Source: Coriobacteriaceae bacterium (GTDB lineage: Bacteria; Actinomycetota; Coriobacteriia; Coriobacteriales; Eggerthellaceae). From it: 17,272 nucleotides of DNA. Shown here in pieces: positions 13,727 through 17,272 of the stretch; within the stretch, counting starts at the first letter, position 1, and each line of letters begins with the position of its first letter. The stretch covers positions 1 through 17,272 of the forward strand of contig SFII01000017.1 of NCBI GenBank assembly GCA_004555335.1, read 5' to 3'. The notes below the pieces were generated by a model. That model saw only the letters and a list, made by a program, of their open reading frames with translations, made no database searches and had not been told where the DNA came from. A program made the position numbers and the translations under genes.

Positions 13727-15040
13727 CTATGCGAGCATGCCCTTCACGGCTTCGACGATGGCATCCAGATCGACCATGGACTCCTCGTGGTTCGCCATAT
13801 CGCGGATCTTGACCTTGCCTTCGGCAAGCTCGTCGGGACCCAGGATGGCAACCAGGCGGGAACCCAGCTTATCCGCCAGCTTGAACTGGCTCTTCAGGCT
13901 GCGGGACTGATGGTCGAAGTCGCAGCGAACACCCGCATCGCGCGCTTCCTGGGCGAGCGCGAAGGCGCGTGCGCGCACCTCGTCGTTCACGCAGGCGATG
14001 AACAGGTCGCATGCGGAAACCTTGGGCATCTCGTAACCGGCGGCCTTCAAGGCCAGCAGGCAGCGCTCGTAGCCCAAGGCGAAACCGAAGCCGGGAGTTG
14101 CCGCCCCGCCGATTTCCTGCATCAGCTTGTCATAGCGGCCGCCGCCTCCGATGGCGTTCTGGTTGTTGTTGGCATCGACGGTCTGGACTTCGAACACGGT
14201 ACGGGTGTAGTAATCGAGGCCGCGCACCAGCTTGTAGTCTTCCACGTACTCCAAGCCCGCCGCATCCAGGTAGTCCTTCACGGCCTGATAGTGGGACTTG
14301 CAGTCGTCGCACAGGGCTTCGGAAATGCGCGGGGCGGATTCCATGACCGTGCGGCAGGCCTCGTTCTTGCAGTCGAAGGCGCGCAGCGGGTTGATTTCCG
14401 CACGGCGCAGGCAGTCCTCGCACATGCAATCGGCGTGCTCCATGATGTAGGCCTTCACCGAATCGCGGTATGCGGGGCGGCACTTCTCGCAGCCCATGGA
14501 ATTAACCAGAAGCCTGATGCTTTCGGAGGGAATGCCCAGCTCGCGGTAGAAGCGCATGAGCATGATGATGCCCTCGGCGTCGACGCTGGGGTCGTCCGCA
14601 CCGAGGCACTCGATGCCGATCTGGTTGAACTGCCTCTGGCGCCCTTCCTGTGGGCGCTCGGCACGGAACATGGGGCCGGCGTACATGAGCTTCACGGGAG
14701 CTGCGCCCTGAGCGACCAGGTTGTATTCCGCCACTGCGCGCACCACGCCCGCCGTTCCCTCGGGACGCAGGGCCAGGCGGCTCTTGCTCTTCACATGGCC
14801 GCCCGAGGCGAGGATGTTCAGGTTCTCGTCGGAAAGGGCCTGGAACATCTCCTTGGATACGACATCGGTCGCCTCGCCGATGCCGCGCACGAACAGCTCG
14901 TGCTTTTCCAGCACGGGCGTCACAATGGGCTGGTAGCCGTAACGGCCGAACACGTCGGCCGCGGTTTCCTGGAACGCCATCCAGAATGTCGCCTCTTCGG
15001 GCAGCATGTCCTTGGTTCCCACGGGTTTGGTAATGGCCAT
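13727..15040 (-). CDS. hisS: Histidine--tRNA ligase
   Basis: Attaches histidine to tRNA(His). The 437 aa product shows motif 2 FRAERPQEGRQRQFNQ (125-140), LRPEGT (91-96), the HisRS signature LVRGLDYYTRT (271-281), motif 3 GFGFALGYER (317-326) and a C-terminal anticodon-binding domain (about 340-437). The insertion between the core motifs carries nine cysteines (184, 187, 205, 207, 210, 224, 229, 244, 247), several as CxxC pairs, which suggests a metal-binding insert. The ATG at 15040 begins MAITKPVGTKDMLP, the normal N-terminus, with GAGGAAG about nine bases upstream; an upstream ATG at 15103 adds 21 non-homologous residues and is rejected. hisS and aspS, often adjacent, are parted here by two opposite-strand genes. 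Confidence 0.97.
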   Translation of the reverse strand: MAITKPVGTKDMLPEEATFWMAFQETAADVFGRYGYQPIVTPVLEKHELFVRGIGEATDVVSKEMFQALSDENLNILASGGHVKSKSRLALRPEGTAGVVRAVAEYNLVAQGAAPVKLMYAGPMFRAERPQEGRQRQFNQIGIECLGADDPSVDAEGIIMLMRFYRELGIPSESIRLLVNSMGCEKCRPAYRDSVKAYIMEHADCMCEDCLRRAEINPLRAFDCKNEACRTVMESAPRISEALCDDCKSHYQAVKDYLDAAGLEYVEDYKLVRGLDYYTRTVFEVQTVDANNNQNAIGGGGRYDKLMQEIGGAATPGFGFALGYERCLLALKAAGYEMPKVSACDLFIACVNDEVRARAFALAQEARDAGVRCDFDHQSRSLKSQFKLADKLGSRLVAILGPDELAEGKVKIRDMANHEESMVDLDAIVEAVKGMLA

Positions 15041-15118
15041 GTTGATCAACTTCCTCGTATGGTCAGCCGCGCAAGGGCGGACGGAAAACACCGGAAAGCG
15101 CATCTGCGCAACTGCAAG

Positions 15119-15127
15119 ATAATATCA
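15119..15127 (-). promoter_or_regulatory. Extended -10 promoter for hisS
   Basis: On the minus strand TGATATTAT (15127-15119) matches the extended -10 form, ten bases past the J-domain gene stop. No -35 is needed for this class and none is seen. The predicted start is near 15112, giving a ~72-base leader with the SD at its end. Confidence 0.6.
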
Positions 15128-15136
15128 CAGAGCCGG

Positions 15137-16123
15137 CTATGGCTTCGCCTCCCCGGCCTTGCGGCGGGCTTCCCTATATGCCTTGAAGAAGGAGCGCAGC
15201 ACCACGGCATCGTAGGCGACGGCAGCCACTGCGAGCGCAATCGCAAGCGGGAGCATCCTCATCAGGAAGATTGCAAGCCCGCCGAACACCCCGATGACCA
15301 CGCGCCCGAGCATCAGGGCGACGGGCACCAGAAATCCGATCCCCACCATCTTGGCGCAGCCCGATATCTTCCTGAAATGCTCGACCGCCTTCTTGATCAG
15401 CGCGAACGCGGCAGTCGCGATCACGTAAGCGGCGATTCCCACGGCAGGGGCGCTCGAGGCGTAGGCGCCCAGCAGCGCGAGCTTCGCCACCACGAAGGCC
15501 AACATGAGCAGCAGGTTCCTGCGCTTCTTCTTGAGCGCATCTTCGGGCCCGTCGCCTTCCTTGCGGGTGAATGCGGACGAGAAGGGGTCGAAGGGGTTGC
15601 CCGAACCGGCAGCGGACCGCCCGCCCGTACCGGTACCTCCCCCACCGCCCGACCCCGTGCCCCACACGAAATCGAACGGGGACGCACCGAAGGGGCTGCC
15701 CTGCCCGGATTGCCGGCTGCCGCCTCCATCCCAGCTGGTCCACACGAAGTCGAAGGGGAAGCCTCCGAAGGGATCGCCATCGCCGAAGGGGCCTTGCCCG
15801 CCGCCCGTCCCCGGGCGGTACTGCGCATAAGGGTTGCCGTAACCCGCGAAGGGATTCGCATACGGATTGCCATACGGTTGCGAATAGGGACCGTACCCGG
15901 TACCGGTGCGCGGACCGTATTCCGGATCCCAGCGCCTGTTCACCAGCACGTCGCGCGCCTCGTTGATGAGCTTGGTCTGCTCTTCGGCCGCGGCCTTCTT
16001 TGCGGGGTCGGTGAAGCGATCGGGGTGGTTTTCCCTGATCTTCTTGCGATGGGCCTGCTTGATATCCTCTTCGGTGTACGGAGAGGACAGGCCCAGTATC
16101 TTCAATGCCTCGGATTTCTTCAT
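15137..16123 (-). CDS. Membrane-anchored J-domain (DnaJ-like) protein
   Basis: Probable Hsp70 co-chaperone tethered to the membrane. The 328 aa product has an N-terminal J-domain (1-65) with the essential HPD at 33-35. Residues 66-185 are a low-complexity linker rich in Gly, Pro, Asn, Tyr and Phe, containing NPYANPFAGYGNPYA and two copies of a PFGxxPFDFVW motif (118-128, 144-154). About four hydrophobic segments follow (roughly 203-221, 224-243, 262-281, 283-306), then a basic tail. It has no zinc-finger or C-terminal DnaJ domains, so it is not DnaJ/CbpA. The ATG at 16123 starts MKKSEALKILGL, the J-domain helix I. No SD is present, and a -10 box lies seven bases upstream, so the mRNA may be leaderless. 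The upstream open frame to 16216 is rejected. The partner and cargo are unknown. Confidence 0.88.
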   Translation of the reverse strand: MKKSEALKILGLSSPYTEEDIKQAHRKKIRENHPDRFTDPAKKAAAEEQTKLINEARDVLVNRRWDPEYGPRTGTGYGPYSQPYGNPYANPFAGYGNPYAQYRPGTGGGQGPFGDGDPFGGFPFDFVWTSWDGGGSRQSGQGSPFGASPFDFVWGTGSGGGGGTGTGGRSAAGSGNPFDPFSSAFTRKEGDGPEDALKKKRRNLLLMLAFVVAKLALLGAYASSAPAVGIAAYVIATAAFALIKKAVEHFRKISGCAKMVGIGFLVPVALMLGRVVIGVFGGLAIFLMRMLPLAIALAVAAVAYDAVVLRSFFKAYREARRKAGEAKP

Positions 16124-16130
16124 ACCCTGC

Positions 16131-16136
16131 ACTATA
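16131..16136 (-). promoter_or_regulatory. -10 box for the J-domain gene, near-leaderless start
   Basis: TATAGT (16136-16131) on the minus strand places +1 at 16124 or 16123, the latter being the A of the ATG. No -35 or SD is visible. Confidence 0.5.
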
Positions 16137-16209
16137 GGGCCTGGCGGGCAGAGCCCGGGTGCCATTCGGCCAAGTTGCGCCAACTCGTCACATTCGCGTA
16201 ACGCATCGC

Positions 16210-16247
16210 TTGACAAATGGGGGCATCGCTATAATTGCATGATGCAA
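16210..16247 (+). promoter_or_regulatory. Promoter with palindromic operator candidate for the ATP-grasp gene
   Basis: A perfect TTGACA (16210-16215) and a perfect TATAAT (16230-16235) are only 14 bases apart, shorter than the usual 16-18. The -10 predicts +1 at 16242. A perfect palindrome TTGCAT-G-ATGCAA (16235-16247) overlaps the -10 edge and start site, an ideal repressor position. A short spacer plus operator suggests a regulated promoter, possibly needing an activator that realigns the boxes; this is inference. Confidence 0.55.
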
Positions 16248-16279
16248 AGCTAGTGGAATAACGCCCGAAAGAAGGCCCC

Positions 16280-17272
16280 ATGATCATCCTCGACGACGCC
16301 TACGTATCGAACCGCATGTGCCGCTACCTGGAACTGAGCAGGCAGCCCGTCCTGGAAAGCGCCATGTCCCTGCGGCTGAGAGAGCAGGGGATACGCATCA
16401 ACATCGTCCCCGAAGCGCAGGCGATCGAGCGCATCGATGCGGGCGAGCCCCTCTACGCCATGTCGGAAAGCCACTTCGGATGGGTGACCGGGAACGTGCA
16501 CAGGAAGAACATCCTCCATGGGCTTTCCATCTTCAAGGACAAAGAGAAGATGCGCACGCTGCTCGCACCCATGTACCCCGGCTATTTCTTCCAGGCGGTC
16601 GACGCGGAAGAGCTGCCGCGCATGCCCTTCCCCGCCGAACACGCCCCCTTCGTGCTCAAGCCGAGCGTGGGCTTCCTCAGCCTGGGCATCTACATCATCC
16701 GCACCGAAGAGGACTGGACGGGGGCCATCGCCGACATCGCCGCAAGCCGCGGCGGGTGGGCGCAGTGGTACGACCAGAGCGTCATCGGAAGCGGGCGCTT
16801 CATCATGGAGTCGCTCATCGAGGGAACCGAATACGCGCTCGATGCGTATTTCGACCAGGAAGGCGAGCCGCACCTGCTCAACATCCTGCGCCACGACTTC
16901 GCGAATGCCGAAGACACCGCCGACAGGCTCTACGTCTGCGGTACGCAGATCATGCGGGAAAAGCGCCAGATCATGCTCGACTTCCTGAAAGAAGCGAACG
17001 GATACTGCCAGGTCACGGGCTTTCCCGTGCATGTGGAGGTGCGCGAGTTCGATGGGATTATCTACCCCGTGGAATTCAACGCCCTGCGCTTCGCCGGGCT
17101 GGGCGGGACCGAGATCTCGCAGATGGCCTTCGGTTTCTACACCTTCGCGCACTACCTGCAGAACACCGAACCTGACTGGGATGCCGCATTCGCCCATGCG
17201 GGAAGCGACCTGTACTGCATGTCGGTGCTCAACCCGCCTGCAGGCACCCCCGCCGGAACCACCATGGACTAC
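16280..17272 (+). CDS. ATP-grasp domain protein, 3' end outside window
   Basis: Probable ATP-dependent carboxylate-amine (or thiol) ligase of unknown substrate. The frame is open for 331 codons to the window edge. Seen: an N-terminal variable region (1-85); the ATP-binding lysine strand PFVLKPSVGFLSLGIY (123-138) with its Ser/Gly-rich loop; FIMESLIEGTEYALDAY (174-190), the second ATP-contact block; and the metal-binding block HVEVREFDG (251-259) and YPVEFNALRFAGLG (262-275) with Glu252, Glu265 and Asn267. The start ATG at 16280 has AGAAGG four bases upstream and follows a recognisable promoter. It does not resemble PurK, PurD, CarB or Ddl by motif. The neighbour downstream is not visible. Long open frames on the other strand across this gene are shadows. 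Confidence 0.87.
   Translation, partial: MIILDDAYVSNRMCRYLELSRQPVLESAMSLRLREQGIRINIVPEAQAIERIDAGEPLYAMSESHFGWVTGNVHRKNILHGLSIFKDKEKMRTLLAPMYPGYFFQAVDAEELPRMPFPAEHAPFVLKPSVGFLSLGIYIIRTEEDWTGAIADIAASRGGWAQWYDQSVIGSGRFIMESLIEGTEYALDAYFDQEGEPHLLNILRHDFANAEDTADRLYVCGTQIMREKRQIMLDFLKEANGYCQVTGFPVHVEVREFDGIIYPVEFNALRFAGLGGTEISQMAFGFYTFAHYLQNTEPDWDAAFAHAGSDLYCMSVLNPPAGTPAGTTMDY

Noticed and set aside
13667..16201. 844-codon open frame on the plus strand
   Set aside because: Antisense shadow of hisS and the J-domain gene; His/Ala/Gly-rich with no family motif, produced by GC-rich codon bias.
16250..17197. 315-codon open frame on the minus strand
   Set aside because: Antisense to the ATP-grasp gene, which carries the real motifs in the plus frame from 16280.

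Overview
The window is a gene-dense, GC-rich stretch of bacterial chromosome made almost entirely of housekeeping genes. The protein families, the high GC content, weak -35 boxes, apparently leaderless start sites and the gene set point to an actinobacterium. The class Coriobacteriia (Eggerthella/Slackia-like gut anaerobes) is my best guess; this is inference from family resemblance, not a computed placement.

Layout. (1) Bases 1-7969, minus strand: the widely conserved translation/envelope cluster, read in the order pyrH, frr, uppS, cdsA, dxr, rseP, ispG, proS. A terminator follows pyrH, and a candidate promoter precedes frr. From uppS onward the genes overlap or sit a few bases apart (ATGA overlaps at uppS/cdsA and ispG/proS), so they form one translationally coupled operon. 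It combines two MEP-pathway isoprenoid enzymes (Dxr, IspG), the undecaprenyl-PP synthase that uses isoprenoid, CDP-diacylglycerol synthase, a membrane site-2 protease, ribosome recycling factor and ProRS. ProRS runs off the left edge and has a broken reading frame near base 403. (2) 8116-9363, minus: an HtrA/DegP-type membrane-anchored serine protease with a strong terminator. (3) 9630-9848, plus: acyl carrier protein, ending in a long hairpin back-to-back with the aspS terminator. (4) 9983-15040: aspS and hisS, both minus, separated by two plus-strand genes, a Trm9/ALKBH8-like SAM methyltransferase and an NAD(P)HX epimerase. (5) 15137-16123, minus: a J-domain protein with a low-complexity linker and about four membrane segments. 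(6) 16280 to the right edge, plus: an ATP-grasp protein with no stop codon in the window.

No tRNA, rRNA, CRISPR array, insertion sequence, phage gene or toxin-antitoxin pair was seen, and no new defence or biosynthetic system is evident. The items most worth a second look are the broken proS, the site-2 protease that carries an inserted helical domain and lacks a visible PDZ domain, the J-domain membrane protein with a duplicated motif, the palindrome at the ATP-grasp promoter, and several UUCG-tetraloop hairpin leaders. No gap between genes exceeds 300 bases; the longest is the 266-base htrA/acpP divergent region.
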